A stretch of 26,703 nt of DNA from Acanthamoeba lenticulata (taxonomy: Eukaryota > Discosea > Longamoebia > Acanthamoebidae). Position numbers and translations under genes: made by a program. Below, piece after piece: positions 1-11,051 of this stretch. The DNA lies in contig NAVB01000404.1 in assembly GCA_002179805.1 (NCBI GenBank), positions 1-26,703 of the forward strand, read 5' to 3'. The notes below the pieces were generated by a model, which saw only the letters and a program-made list of their open reading frames with translations, did not search any database and was not told the origin of the DNA. Within the stretch, counting starts at the first letter, position 1; every line of letters starts with the position of its first letter.

Positions 1-107
1 AAAAAATAAATGGTAAAAATGCGTTGGCTGGGGAGGAGGATGAAGGTAGGTCGTTTGTACACAATAAGGGAGGAACTCCTTCCTTTCCTGGAAATGTGGC
101 GCAGTGG

Positions 108-1043
108 TTATGCAGCTGATCTCACCTCCTTATCAGCGCCTTGTGTGGACGATTCATCCACAAAGGGCCTGCGGTCGTTGTAGCATTTGTCAAAGACTCG
201 TGCGACGAGCTCATCCGCGTTCTCATGGTTCATCTGCGCACACACGTGCACGGCACATCAAGTCTGGGTTAGACTTTTGAAGTGAACATGCCAAGAAGGG
301 TGCATAACGTAGATGATGAAAATGAACCTGGGTGGATCGGACGGCTGTGCCGCGGACGCATGCCTTCTTGAAGTACTCCCAGAAGTAGCCTGGCTTGTTG
401 CGGCACTCGGCAAAGGCCGCGGCTCGGACCTCGCTACAGGCCAGCTCCTCGTGCGACCTCATGTCCACCCCTCGCACCCCATACTGGCGATGCCCATCAC
501 GCCACAACAACAACAACACGACAGCGCGTGGTTGAGCATCGAGCAAGAGGTGGTGGCCGCTGGAGATGTTGAACGACGTACATCGTAGGCGTGAATGAGC
601 TCGTGGGCGAGGGCCTCCTCGATCTCCTGCGCTGTGGACAGCTTGTTGCAGCACAGCCTGATCTTTGGTGGCTGCAGTTGTTTACATGAGCTGCAGTCAG
701 AAGGGAGGGAAAGCCACGCCCGTGCAAGGAGGTTACTGTACCGAGCCCATCTGGAAGTATGATCGATAGCCCTCGTCACTTGTGTCGCATCGCATGCAGG
801 AGAAGCTCATCTGAGGCCTGCAAGCTGCGTGATTAGAGGAAGGAACCATGGTTCATCTTTGCTTTGTGAGAGTGCATCGTCTACGTGCATCTTGCGATGG
901 AGTGGTCGCAGGAGCGGGGCAAGCTGGGGGCTGCGTAGCAGCGTTCGCAGGATCTCCTGGCAGGTTCGGAACGGCATGCCCTCCTCTTCTGCAAGAGGGC
1001 AGCGGTTCACCTCTGGCTCCACGATCCCTGGTGCTGCACACAT
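108..1043 (-). CDS. ATP23: ATP23 family mitochondrial intermembrane-space metalloprotease / ATP synthase assembly factor
   Basis: Five exons (885-1043, 742-810, 582-671, 328-483, 108-233) join in frame to a 199-residue protein. The family hallmark HELIH is at residues 99-103 and is followed by AYD. Other family features are an upstream CxxC (SCMRC), a following CCNK, ACSEVRA, and the C-terminal KCYNDRRPF block. ATP23 is known as a zinc protease of the mitochondrial intermembrane space that processes an F-ATPase subunit and helps Fo assembly. His99 and His103 should bind zinc and Glu100 should be catalytic. Introns are 70 to 98 bases with GT-AG ends. The start at 1043 is the first ATG before the family block; an in-frame ATG further upstream would add about 30 residues and crowd the divergent neighbour. 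Only 99 bases separate it from the RNA-binding gene on the other strand. Family assignment is strong; the exact start is less certain. Confidence 0.9.
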
Positions 1044-1142
1044 GTGTGCCTTTGCCGCCTTTTGATCTGTTTCTCTCTTTTTATTTATTTTTGTTGCGCC
1101 TTTTTCCTGTATTTTTAGTAAGGCACACTTCATCGTATTGCC
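1044..1142. promoter_or_regulatory. Divergent promoter between ATP23 and the RRM gene
   Basis: The two start codons face away from each other across 99 bases, so both promoters and 5' UTRs must share this stretch. It is T-rich on the plus strand (a TTTATTTATTTTTG run near 1080-1095). I see no clear TATA box. The role is inferred from gene arrangement only. Confidence 0.45.
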
Positions 1143-3037
1143 ATGTCTGTGGTTAATGACAGAAAGCTCTTTGTTGGAGGTCTCAGCTGGAGCACGACAA
1201 GCGAGACACTGCGGGCAGCCTTTGAGAAGTATGGCAAAGTGGAAGAAGGTATGAGATGAACCGGATAAAAATGGATGTGCACCACGGCCGCAACATCTCA
1301 CGACTTGATTCAACTGTTGTTCCATCAAGCCAAGGTAATTACGGAGATCGCTACGGGACGGTCACGAGGCTTCGGCACAGTGCTATACTCCCATGAAAGC
1401 GATGCGCAGGCGGCCTACAAGGGCATGCACGGTGTTGAACTCGAAGGCCGCTTCCTCTACGTCGACCGCTACCGCGATGGCCAGGAAAGGGATCGAGCCG
1501 CCCACAGAGCCGCCGGCTACGAACGTTCCCACGAGGGTGGGCGACGGGGCGTAAGTGATCCTCCCTACGGTACCTCCAACGACGATCCTCCTCTCTTTCT
1601 TCTGCGCCAATTGCCAACATTTATGCAACTCGATCAAGGTCGGGACTATGATCGCGACTACGATTCGCGAGGCGGCTACGGCGACCGTGCGGGCTTCGAC
1701 CCGCGAGGGGGCTACGCTGATCGTGGAGGCTACGACCGGGGTGGCTACGACAGAAGCGGCTATGACAGGTACTACTCGGCCCATTCATCAAAGCATTGTC
1801 ATCTACATCTGCTTGATTGACACAAAACAAAACATCAACAGAATGCCTTACGATGCGCGGAGCTCGGGCGGCTACCCCGAGAGCGCAGGCGGCTATGGTG
1901 GTTACGGCAGCGCACGCGGGCCTGGCGGGGGCTACGGTGGTGGCAGCGTGCCTCCACGGGGCGCCTATCCTGGCGGCGGGATGGGCGCCGGCCCGCGTGG
2001 CGGCTATGGTGGCGGCGGAATGGGCGTCGGCCCACGCGGCGGTCCTCCGCCCCCGCCCTCCGCCTACGCCGCCGGCGGCGCGCCTCGTGGCTACGGCGGC
2101 TACGACCCCTACGGCGGCCCTGGCGCAGCTCCCCTCAGGTACCACATCCTTTTTTTAACATGTAAAAAGGCATTCTTTGGGAATTATTTATTGAGTTTTG
2201 GTGGACAGGGGCGGCTATGACGCGAGGATGGACTATTATGGCGGCGGAGTCGACAGCGGCTACGGTCCGCGAGGCGGTGGCGGACGTGGAGGCTACGGCC
2301 CGAGCCCGCAGTACTCGGCCTACGGCCGCCGCGCGCGGCCCTACGACTACCCGTCGTCATCGTCGGCCTCGTCGGCTTCGTCGGGCTACGGCGTGACCCG
2401 CGGGCCCTCGTCGTCCTACGCCGAGGGTGGCAGCGGCAGCAGCCGCTACCCGCCGGCGGGCTACGACGACCGCGACTATGTGGGCGGCGGCGGCGGCGCG
2501 CCGTCGCGCTACGACGACGTCCGGGCGGAGCGCGATCGCGTGGCGCCCTACGCCGACCTCGACCGCCCGCCGCGCGGCAGCGTCTACGACGACCACCGCG
2601 ACCGCGACCATCAGCCGCAACACCACCACAGCGCGCGCGGCGCCAACGGCGACGTCGACCACCACCGGCCCTCGCGCGGCGGCTACGAGGAGCGCGACGT
2701 CCGCGATGTGCGCGACGTGCGGGCCTCGGGCTACGCCGACGACCACCACCATCGGGACCGCAGCGAGCGTGGCGACGTGCGTGACCACCGGCGCTCAACG
2801 AGCTACTCTGACGACGATGCAGCGGCGGCGCATCACCAGCAGCAGCACCACCGGGAACATGAGGCCTCGTCCTCGTCGGGCTACGGCTACGGCTCCTCGT
2901 CGTCGTCGGGTTCACGCGGTGGCGGATATGAGCGCGAGCGGGGACCGACTTCGTCTTCTTCTTCTACTTCTGGGGGTTCAGGCTCAGCATCTTCTTCATC
3001 GGCGGACAAGCGGGACGTGGCATCGGATGGACTGTGA
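1143..3037 (+). CDS. RRM-domain, glycine/arginine/tyrosine-rich RNA-binding protein (hnRNP/GRP-like)
   Basis: Exons 1143-1248, 1330-1536, 1639-1768, 1842-2138 and 2209-3037 give 522 residues. An N-terminal RRM (about residues 8-83) has RNP2 KLFVGGLS and RNP1 RGFGTVLY. The rest is low complexity: repeated RGGY, GGYDR and GGYGG units, then proline/glycine stretches, then a Ser/Asp/His/Arg-rich tail. This layout is typical of hnRNP and glycine-rich RNA-binding proteins that act in mRNA processing and condense through their tails. The second intron is uncertain. The strong donor at 1551 (GTAAGT) breaks the frame with the acceptor at 1638, while a GTGGGC donor at 1537 restores it. Keeping 1537-1638 in the mRNA also stays open and gives about 556 residues. 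The last exon encodes a dense run of GCGGCGGC-type codons. Confidence 0.85.
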
Positions 3038-3848
3038 TGGATCCTGAAGGTGGATGGAAAATCTCGGACGAGGAGGAAGAGAGAACAAACAACAACGAAG
3101 AAGCCGCGGCCATGGAGGAACATGGAGGAGAGCACGAAGAGGACGAGCCAGGGCGCACAGATGATGGACTGCATGGAACAGTCAACTGCAGACAATGGCG
3201 ATTGGTGATGGTGAACCGGATTAATGGTAATTCATGGACGATGATGATGATGATGACGCCTGATGGTGATGGTGATGCATAATGGGTGGCAGTGAGATAA
3301 CGTCATTTGGAATTGGCAACGTGTCCGGCCATGCGACAGATGCCAGTGGTGATGAAGACACAAGGTGATGATAACGGAAGAATGCAGCCCCGCACCTGGA
3401 CGAGAGAGAGATGCCATAGACCAGATTTATAGAAGTAGAAGAGTCCACACAGCGGGGGACAACAGTCATCAGGAACAGCAGCAGCAGCCCCATTCTAGAG
3501 AAACCAAACAGGGAGGAGATGGGAAAGGACAGCAGCAGCACGTGCCCTACCGGTAGTGAAGGGAAGGAGCACAGCGGCATGCTGGTAATAATGAAGAACG
3601 CGAGGAATCAGGGGCTGGAAGAGCACAGCAGCGGATCTGCGCGCCGTGTGTTTGTTTGCGTCATGACGCAACCTCGTCCTCCGCTGGCGAGCCGGTCCAC
3701 AGGTATTAAGGTTCGTTACATAGCCCTCCTCTGGAGAAAAATAAATGCTTGATGCCATAAATAGGACGCACGAGGGAACAACATGGTCTCTTGAGTACAA
3801 GCCCAAAGGGTACACCTTCTCCAATCGATACGTACACTAAAAAAGGAT
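3038..3848. other. Spacer and probable 3' UTR after the RRM gene
   Basis: About 810 bases with no gene I can support. It is GA-rich, with GAGGAAGAG-like runs and an (ATG)n tract at about 3239-3255. Short open frames exist but look like simple repeats (methionine, histidine or serine runs). A run of six A residues at 3839-3844 is the Pol III stop of the minus-strand tRNA. Confidence 0.5.
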
Positions 3849-3930
3849 CGACGTTGGCAGGATTCGAACCTGCGCGGGGAAACCCCACCTCGTTAGCAGC
3901 GAGGCACCTTAACCACTCGGCCACAACGTC
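3849..3930 (-). tRNA. tRNA-Ser (anticodon GCT)
   Basis: The minus strand folds as a class II tRNA. The acceptor stem GACGTTG pairs with CAACGTC and the discriminator is G. The A box TGGCCGAGTGG and B box GGTTCGAATCC are present. The anticodon arm CCTCG-CTGCTAA-CGAGG places GCT at 3897-3895. A long variable arm (GGGG/CCCC) is typical of serine tRNAs. There is no intron and no encoded CCA. A T6 terminator (minus strand) follows at 3844-3839. Confidence 0.96.
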
Positions 3931-4118
3931 CTGTTGTAATATCCGGGTCCCACACACGCTTAAATGGAAATAGTTTTTTTGGGACCGAACACGGAAAACC
4001 GGCATTGACAGCCAAACAACTCGCCAGCAAAGGCGTGGGTGGATTTGTTTGGTGTTGGGCTGCCGACACGCACACCAGATCTAATCCACCCATCGCTTGC
4101 CACCACTAGCAGAACACC

Positions 4119-5309
<1,191 letters not shown>

Positions 5310-5334
5310 TTGTCCAGCCTTTCCTTCTTGCCTG

Positions 5335-5340
5335 AATAAA
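5335..5340 (+). terminator. Poly-A signal AATAAA of PSMA5
   Basis: A canonical AATAAA lies 26 bases after the PSMA5 stop codon. An A/C-rich tract follows immediately. Confidence 0.7.
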
Positions 5341-5419
5341 AAACGTGAACAAAACCAAAAAAAACCAAAAAAAAACCAAAAAAAAACAAGAACAAAAAAC
5401 AAAAAACAAAAAACAAAAA
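5338..5419. repeat. A-rich tract of (A)n-C units
   Basis: Some 80 bases on the plus strand are almost only A and C, built of ACCAAAAAAA-like and later AAAAAAC units. It follows the PSMA5 poly-A signal. It is a simple-sequence tract with no coding role I can see. Confidence 0.85.
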
Positions 5420-5974
5420 TGGCTTTTAAATCTTTTATTCAGAAGCATCACCAGCTGCTTGACGGCTGGGCTGAGGCTAAGGCGAAGCAAGCAAACAAAG
5501 CTAGCCACACAGGAGGAGATGTAACGAGCAGCCGCAAAGTCGGGCACGCGCCATGGACTTGGCAGGCGCTGCGTGGCGCGACTCTTGCGACTAGAACTCC
5601 TAGAACACTTCTAGAACACTTGCGAGACGTGACTCGAAACACCTAGAACACTTGCGAGTCCAGAATGAGGACGCGAACGATTCGGCAGCGGAGTTCCCGC
5701 CTGTGTGGTCCATCGGGAGACTGATTTAATAGACAGAAGCAATATCGGTACGGTTGGCAACAGTCCCCCACGTTCAGCCACTGGGATGTTTGCGGGCGAG
5801 CACAACTCACTAGTACTGGACGATCCACCTTCTACGAGCATACGCAACCCGGTTGCGCAGTTGCTCGTAGCCCGTTGCCATTGGTTGGCAGAAGCTACTT
5901 GAACCCTTCCCCCCCCCCCTTCGCTTCGCCTTCTCCCTATCCACACCACACCACATCACAACACACAACGAACC
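5420..5974. other. Spacer upstream of the glycoside hydrolase gene, with TAGAACACTT repeats
   Basis: No gene is supported here. At 5592-5653 there are four TAGAAC units, three of them the full TAGAACACTT, and a repeated CTTGCGAG. One junction makes TTCTAGAA (5609-5616), the core of a heat-shock element. A run of 11 C residues at 5909-5919 sits in the probable 5' UTR of the next gene. A minus-strand AATAAA also occurs near 5434-5440, without a gene I can attach it to. Confidence 0.5.
5592..5658. repeat. Short direct-repeat cluster TAGAACACTT / CTTGCGAG
   Basis: TAGAAC occurs at 5592, 5601, 5612 and 5644; the last three continue as ACTT. CTTGCGAG occurs at 5619 and 5651, and a related TCTTGCGA at 5583. 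Adjacent copies create TTCTAGAA. The cluster is about 320 bases before the start codon of the downstream gene, so it may be a control region. That role is inference. Confidence 0.6.
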
Positions 5975-8950
5975 ATGGCGCCCTGGAGCGCCGTGACCCT
6001 CAGCTTTCTGCTTCTGGCCGTCGTCCTCTCGTGCACTTTGTCTGGTAAATGCCAATTTGTCAGTTTGAAGTTGTGTAGCGTTTTACTCACTCGAGGCCGA
6101 TCGGTCTCTGGTTCCCAGAGGCCAGCGTGGACAAGGGCTACGCAAGCAAGTGCTTCTTCTCCATGGCCCAGTCGTCTACGGGCGTCTGGTGGTTCGTCGA
6201 CCCGAACGGAAATCCGTTCTACGCGGTGGGCACCTCGGTCGTTACCTACAATGGCAACACGTCGAGAAACAGTACGTCCTCCCCCTCGTTCAGTCGTCTT
6301 TCGTTACCTTCATTCCTGCGAAGTTGTTCGCTCGCTCTCAAGCCCCATTTGACGATTCGCTACATGAGCTGCGGCAACAACAAATCAAAAAGCCGAGAAA
6401 AACGCACCAATGACAATTTTAATGAAACAAAATTAAAAATAATTGAAAACAGAGACAAACCCGTACAACGACGCGGTCAAGGCCAAGTTCAACAGCAACC
6501 AGACGGCCTGGGCCGAATCGGCCGTGGACCGCCTCGCGTCGTGGAACATGAACACCATCGGCCCGTGGTCGAGCGACAGCGTGGCCGCCATGGGCATGCC
6601 CTGGACCAAGATGCTCAACCTGGGCACGGGCTACAGCTCCTCCTTTGCCAACGGCCTCTTCCCGGACGTGTTCGACCCGGCCTGGGAGGAGAGCGCCCGC
6701 AAGATCGCCGCCTCGATCTGCACGCCGCTGCGCAACGACCCGACCCTCCTCGGCTACTTCACCGACAACGAGGTAAAGCCTCGACATCACCATCATCTCT
6801 GGCTTGTTCTTGCTTGTTTGTTGGACCTTCTTGTTCATGATGATGATGGAATGGCAGTTGTACTGGGGCCCGATCGGCGGTGGAGGCGAGACACGCGTGC
6901 CCGGCACGATGCTGGACCAGTTCCTCATCAGCCTCAACAGCACGGCCCACGGCAACCTGCGCGCGGTCTCCTTCCTCAAGGAGCGCTACGCCACGGTCGA
7001 CGACCTCAATACGGCCTGGAACGCGTCCTACGGCAGCTTCGAGACCATCAAGTCGATCCCGCCCACGACGACGGCCCACACCAACGACTCGAACGACTTC
7101 ACCTACATCGTGTCCAGGCAGTACTTTAACGTCACCCGGACAGGTACGTGTTGCCGACGATGCCTTGGTCAAGGTGATAATGTAGTGACATGTTGTTGTA
7201 GTGATCAAGAAGTACGACCCGCACCACTTGCTCCTCGGCGCCAAGTTCATGTCGGTGCCTGGCATGCAAGTGCTGCGCGGCAATGCCGACTTCCACGACG
7301 CCATCTCCATCAACTACTACCCGAGCTCCGCCGAGCGCTCCGGCCCGCCCGCGAGCAAGATGGCCAACTGGTACGAGAAGATCGACAAGAAGGTGCCCTT
7401 CATGATCACCGAGTTTTGCTACCGCGGCCAGGTACGTTCAGCGTCTTCATCATGAACAGCAAGCGAGACGCTCAACAACAACAACAACGACGACAGGACG
7501 CGGGGCTGCCCAACACCAAGGGCGGCGGCATCCTCGTGCCGACGCAGGAGGACCGGGGCTCGGGCTACCGCAACTTCACGACGCTCCAGGCCAAGTCCCC
7601 GGCCGTCGTGGGCCTCCTCTGGTTCCAGTGGTTCGACCAGCCGGCCGCAGGGCGCGACGGCGACGGCGAGGACAGCAACATGGGCCTCGTCAGCAACAAC
7701 GGTACCTCGGCCGGCGAGACTAGTCTTCTCTGATTCGTTTGCTGATGGCTTGGCCTTGTGGTCTTGGTAGACACGACCTGGACGGGCCTGACGGACCAGG
7801 TGACGTCCACCAACCCGACGCTCGCCGATGTACACGAGAGCTCGCCCTCTGGCTTGCCCTCGGCCATGTGCCTCAGTACGTCGAGTCTCTCCAGAGTGGC
7901 AAATGATGTCATGTGTCTTTGTTGTTGTGGTTGTTAACAAGATGGGTTCCGCCAGGCGTGCTGACGTGCCCCAACGACTGCTCGGGCAACGGCTGCTGCA
8001 ACAACCAGACGGGCCTGTGCACGTGCTACCCGGGCTTTTCCTCGCTCGACTGCTCGACCGACAACTGTACGTTGGGACATGTCCCCGCCCTCCGACCTCT
8101 TCATCGTCCTCTTCATCTCACCGACCGACCTTGGCACACGTACACACGCGCAGCCCAAATCACGATCAACTCGTTCGGCGCCGCGCTGGACACGACCGTG
8201 TGGAAGGCCTACACGACCACTTGGGCGACGCAAGTCTTTGCGGCCTCGCGGGTGTCGGTCACCGAGGAGGGCTGGCTCAAGCTGGCCATCGCCTCCTGCA
8301 GCTCTGGCTCGCCCTGCGGCTCCTCGCCGGGGAGCAGCAACACCTTTTCGGTGGGCAGCGTCGTGTCGCAGTCGACCGGCTTTGGCTATGGGTTCTACTC
8401 GGCCCTGGTCCAGGTCCCCGCCACGACGGGCTTCAACATCTACTTTGAGCTGCACAGCTCGACCAGTCAAGACCTCATCAACTTCCGCATCGCGAGCAAC
8501 GACTCGCGCGCCCTCTTGGCCTACAAGCACGCGGGCGCGAGCGGAGCCAGCAAGTGGGCCTCTTTGCCCTTCTCCAACACGGACGGTGGCTTCCACAACT
8601 ACTCCATCCACTACACGCCCGCCTTCTTTGCCCTCTACGCCGACGGCGAGCTGCTGGCGCTGTACAACGAGACGACCGCCACGGTGGGTCTGCCCAACAC
8701 CACCATGGCCCTCTTCTTCTACATCGGGACCACCACCGCGGCGCCCGCCGTGAACGACGCCGTCTACGTCAAGTCGGTCTACTACCGCGTAGAGGGTACC
8801 AACAACTGCCCTGGAAGCGACGATGGTGGCGGAGGTGGAGGTGGAGACGACGACCACAGCGCCGCGAGCAGGCAGCTGTCGGCCTCGCCCGTCTCCCTTC
8901 TTCTGGGCCTGGTCGGCTCGCTGCTGGGCATGTACTCTTATTGTTCTTAG
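5975..8950 (+). CDS. Secreted, probably GPI-anchored glycoside hydrolase (clan GH-A, agarase-like) with EGF-like and GH16-like modules
   Basis: Nine exons (5975-6044, 6119-6271, 6453-6772, 6858-7143, 7202-7431, 7497-7701, 7771-7875, 7956-8066, 8154-8950) give 758 residues. Order: signal peptide (1-24), a catalytic region (about 30-430), an EGF-like module (about 460-492, CPNDCSGNGCC...CTCYPGF...DC), a beta-sandwich module (about 495-735), an acidic Gly-rich linker and a hydrophobic tail suited to a GPI anchor. The catalytic region begins VWWFVDPNGNPFYAVG and has LLGYFTDNE (Glu181, likely acid/base) and FMITEF (Glu347, likely nucleophile). That pair fits clan GH-A, and wording such as FTDNE and DPHHLLLGAKF recalls GH50/GH42-type agarases and galactosidases. 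The second module resembles GH16 (YGFYSALVQVP, FHNYSIHYTP) but lacks its glutamates. Many N-glycosylation sites fit a surface protein. The substrate is unknown. Confidence 0.85.
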
Positions 8951-9062
8951 TAGACCGCAGAAAGGTCAACAAAAACAACACCCGCCTGAAGGACATGAGA
9001 CTTCATCTTCTTCATCAACTGGTCAGTTGTCCTATTCTGCGGGATGGAGCTAGAGAGGCGCT

Positions 9063-9514
9063 TCAGCTGCTGTACTCGCTCTTGCCCGCCCTTTGGTCGA
9101 CGTAGCCCTTCTGCTCTCTCACCTTGGCGGCAACCTCCTTCGCGTGCTCGACCTCGTGGTGTGCCTTCACGATAGAACAAGCAACTTCAGCACGAGATTA
9201 GGCCTCCTGAGAGGGGGCTTCGTAGCACCTTCTCTTTGCGCTCTTCGAGGATCTTCTCTCGCCTCTTCCCAGCTTCCTCCAAGTCATGCTGCTGGGCTCC
9301 AAACTGCAGAAATCATCGAGCGAGGTCAGAGAAGGGCCTTGCTTGCGTTCTTGCTTCACGTTCTTCGGGACCAAGGCCGGGCGGACGGGAAACGTACCAT
9401 TTTGGCCTCCTGCTCCAAGTGTTGTCGCATCTTCTGGTCGAGGGCGTTGCCCTTGGCGTGTCCGGTACCAATATCCACATCAAACGCCATCGCTTCCTTC
9501 TTATCGGCTGACAT
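9063..9514 (-). CDS. Small highly charged helical protein (weakly stathmin-like)
   Basis: Exons 9398-9514, 9229-9303 and 9063-9164 (minus) give 97 residues. It starts MSADKKEAMAFDVDIG and becomes a Lys/Glu-rich helix (EEAGKRREKILEERKEK, then HHEVEHAKEVAAK). Heptad-like spacing suggests a coiled coil. The charge pattern faintly recalls stathmins, which bind tubulin, but I cannot show a diagnostic motif, so the function stays open. A second splice form is possible. A GTGAGA donor at 9122 and an acceptor at 9067 remove 56 bases and lead to a stop at 8947, giving 117 residues with a tail that starts LKRLSSSIPQ. That form would overlap the convergent glycoside hydrolase stop codon. The gene itself is well supported by phase-matched exons. 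Confidence 0.65.
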
Positions 9515-9752
9515 ACTTGTGTGGTTGTTTATGTGCTCTGTGCTTATGCTGAACCTGTGCAGTCCTTCCGTCTTGCGTTTGTCTTTTCTTGTCGACAAAA
9601 CAGTATCAAAGTATGCCAAGCGAAATACAGGCGACCTTTCATCCGACTCACCTTTATCTTTATTTTTCCTTCTTTTCTCTGGTATTGTCTGTGCAACACA
9701 ACGCCAATGGTGTGGGCGTGTGGCCATCAAGCAGATCCGCGGCTCTGAGTTG
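9515..9752. other. Divergent upstream region between the charged-helix gene and a possible plus-strand gene
   Basis: This holds the 5' region of the minus-strand gene that starts at 9514. The T-rich stretch at 9650-9685 (TTTATCTTTATTTTTCCTTC) looks like the 3' part of an intron of a plus-strand gene. I could not place its first exon. Confidence 0.35.
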
Positions 9753-10011
9753 ATGGCATCCTCAGCGCGCCAGGTGCACGCCAACGTAGAGTGAGCTGCT
9801 GCCCGCATGGCCGCTGAAGCGCAGAAGCACACTCGTCAAGTGCGCGAGGAGAAGCTACTACATTTTTCCCGCCATTCATTTTAACACACTTATTCTTCTT
9901 GTACGTGTGCAGGCCGACGAGGAGCAGTCCTACCACGCCAGGACGGTCAAGTTGGTCGACATTCTGGTGAACTCCTTCAACGAGAGCATCGAGCAAGAGC
10001 GCTATGAATGA
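9753..10011 (+). CDS. Possible 3' part of a small gene, BORCS7-like (tentative)
   Basis: Two segments have coding character: 9753-9773 (possibly starting upstream, from about 9732) and 9913-10011. The second begins after a TGTGCAG acceptor, reads ADEEQSYHARTVKLVDIL and ends ESIEQERYE. Spliced in phase they read RGSELMASSARQ followed by that segment. The order SEL..AR then a ...H...S/T-hydrophobic helix resembles the C-terminal half of BORCS7, a subunit of the BORC lysosome-positioning complex. The match is short and from memory, so it is only a hint. The start and first exons are unresolved, and a mini-exon (AAGCACACTCGTCAA near 9824) may or may not be used. It could also be a non-coding or decayed locus. 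Confidence 0.3.
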
Positions 10012-10190
10012 GCAGTTTGGCGCCTTCTCAATGGGGCGAGGACCAAGAGCGCCAATTCCTGACATTTTTGTCTGCGTTAAAATTGTAATGTTTGCCATTC
10101 CTTCATCTCTTCATTAGCCAGCGCCAGAGCAACCCTTGCCGTTCTCTTCAACAAAGAGAGCAAACATAAAGGAGCAGAGAAACAAACACA

Positions 10191-10968
10191 ATGGACTTGC
10201 ATGATTCCAACGACAACAACCCAGTTACAAGTGCTGTGATGGCTGTGCTGGCGCGGCTCGAGAAGAGACTTGACGTACTCGCGGAACGTGTTGCAGAGGC
10301 GACCCTGACTGCCCCTGAGCCTGCTGGACCCTCGACCTCGCTTGGCACTATGCTCGAGGACGTCATGGTCAAGCTCTACCAGGTGTGTGCTGTCTTTCTC
10401 ACTCTCTGCTCTACACGTCAAGGTAAAACTTCTCCTTTGAACCATGACTAACAGACATCTTCTTGCTCTCTACTCGCAACTTCTGTAGATTGAAAGTCGA
10501 GTCGAAACGATCGAGAGGCGACAGGAGGCAGAGCGCGAGGCCAAGGAGCTTCGCCGGAGCGACAAGCGGCGTGCGGCCGCCCAGCTCCTCCGTCAACAGG
10601 GTCAACAGCTGCTGGCCCTGGGCGGCCACACGGCCAAGGTGCCTGCTCGGGCGACCCCGCATCCGCCGGCCAAGAAGCCGCCCTCCCTCCCTCGCTCGGC
10701 CTCCACCATCACGCGCAGCTCCGACCAGATGGAGGAACACCAGCATCATCACACGCACCATCTGAGCGAGAGCAACATCGAGGCCGTGGAGGTCGCCGCA
10801 CCTGCCGACCCGGCCGACCCGGCCGCGCCTAACTATGGCGTGGTGAAGCCGCTGCCGGCCTTTCCCACGAGAGGTCGCCGAGCGATGACGACCTACATCC
10901 CGCTGAGCCAGTCAGGCGAGCTCCTCCTCCAGCTGGCCGAGATGGAGCGCCAGGGGCAGGTCGCCTGA
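10191..10968 (+). CDS. Unknown coiled-coil protein with a proline/serine-rich middle
   Basis: Exons 10191-10382 and 10489-10968 give 223 residues. I do not recognise a family. Residues 14-40 form an amphipathic helix (VMAVLARLEKRLDVLAERV). Residues 58-100 continue as a charged coiled coil (IESRVETIERRQEAE, then REAKELRRSDKRRAAAQLL). Residues 108-135 are basic and proline-rich (TPHPPAKKPPSLPRS), a possible SH3-ligand stretch. A His cluster follows, then an Ala/Asp/Pro repeat. The end (ELLLQLAEMERQGQ) is again helical. No signal peptide or membrane segment is visible, so it is probably a cytosolic or cytoskeletal adaptor; that is inference. The intron is 106 bases, and AATAAA follows at 11052. 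Confidence 0.75.
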
Positions 10969-11051
10969 CCGGCCGGTCACCCTCGAGTTAACCAGGATGC
11001 ATCATGATTCTGATGAGAAGTCAACCTTGTACAGCACACAAAAAACCCATC

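Noticed and set aside
2184..2915. Long arginine-rich open frame on the minus strand
   Set aside because: It is the mirror of the GC-rich, low-complexity exon of the RRM gene. It has no domain, only Arg/Pro/Ala runs expected from reversed GGC/GAC codons.
3034..3282. Possible small acidic protein after the RRM gene
   Set aside because: It starts right at the stop codon of the RRM gene and ends in a methionine repeat from an (ATG)n tract. It is best read as 3' UTR.
5592..5658. Repeat cluster as a CRISPR array or transposon end
   Set aside because: The repeats are only about 10 bases, spacing is irregular, there are no unique spacers, no target-site duplication and no transposase nearby.
8079..8753. 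Overlapping Ser/Pro/Thr/Arg-rich frame within the hydrolase gene
   Set aside because: Shadow of the real frame, which has GH16-like motifs, correct phases and a GPI-type end.
9093..9731. Long plus-strand frame opposite the charged-helix gene
   Set aside because: It mirrors the minus-strand exons and runs through their introns. Only its last part (from about 9732) has coding character of its own.
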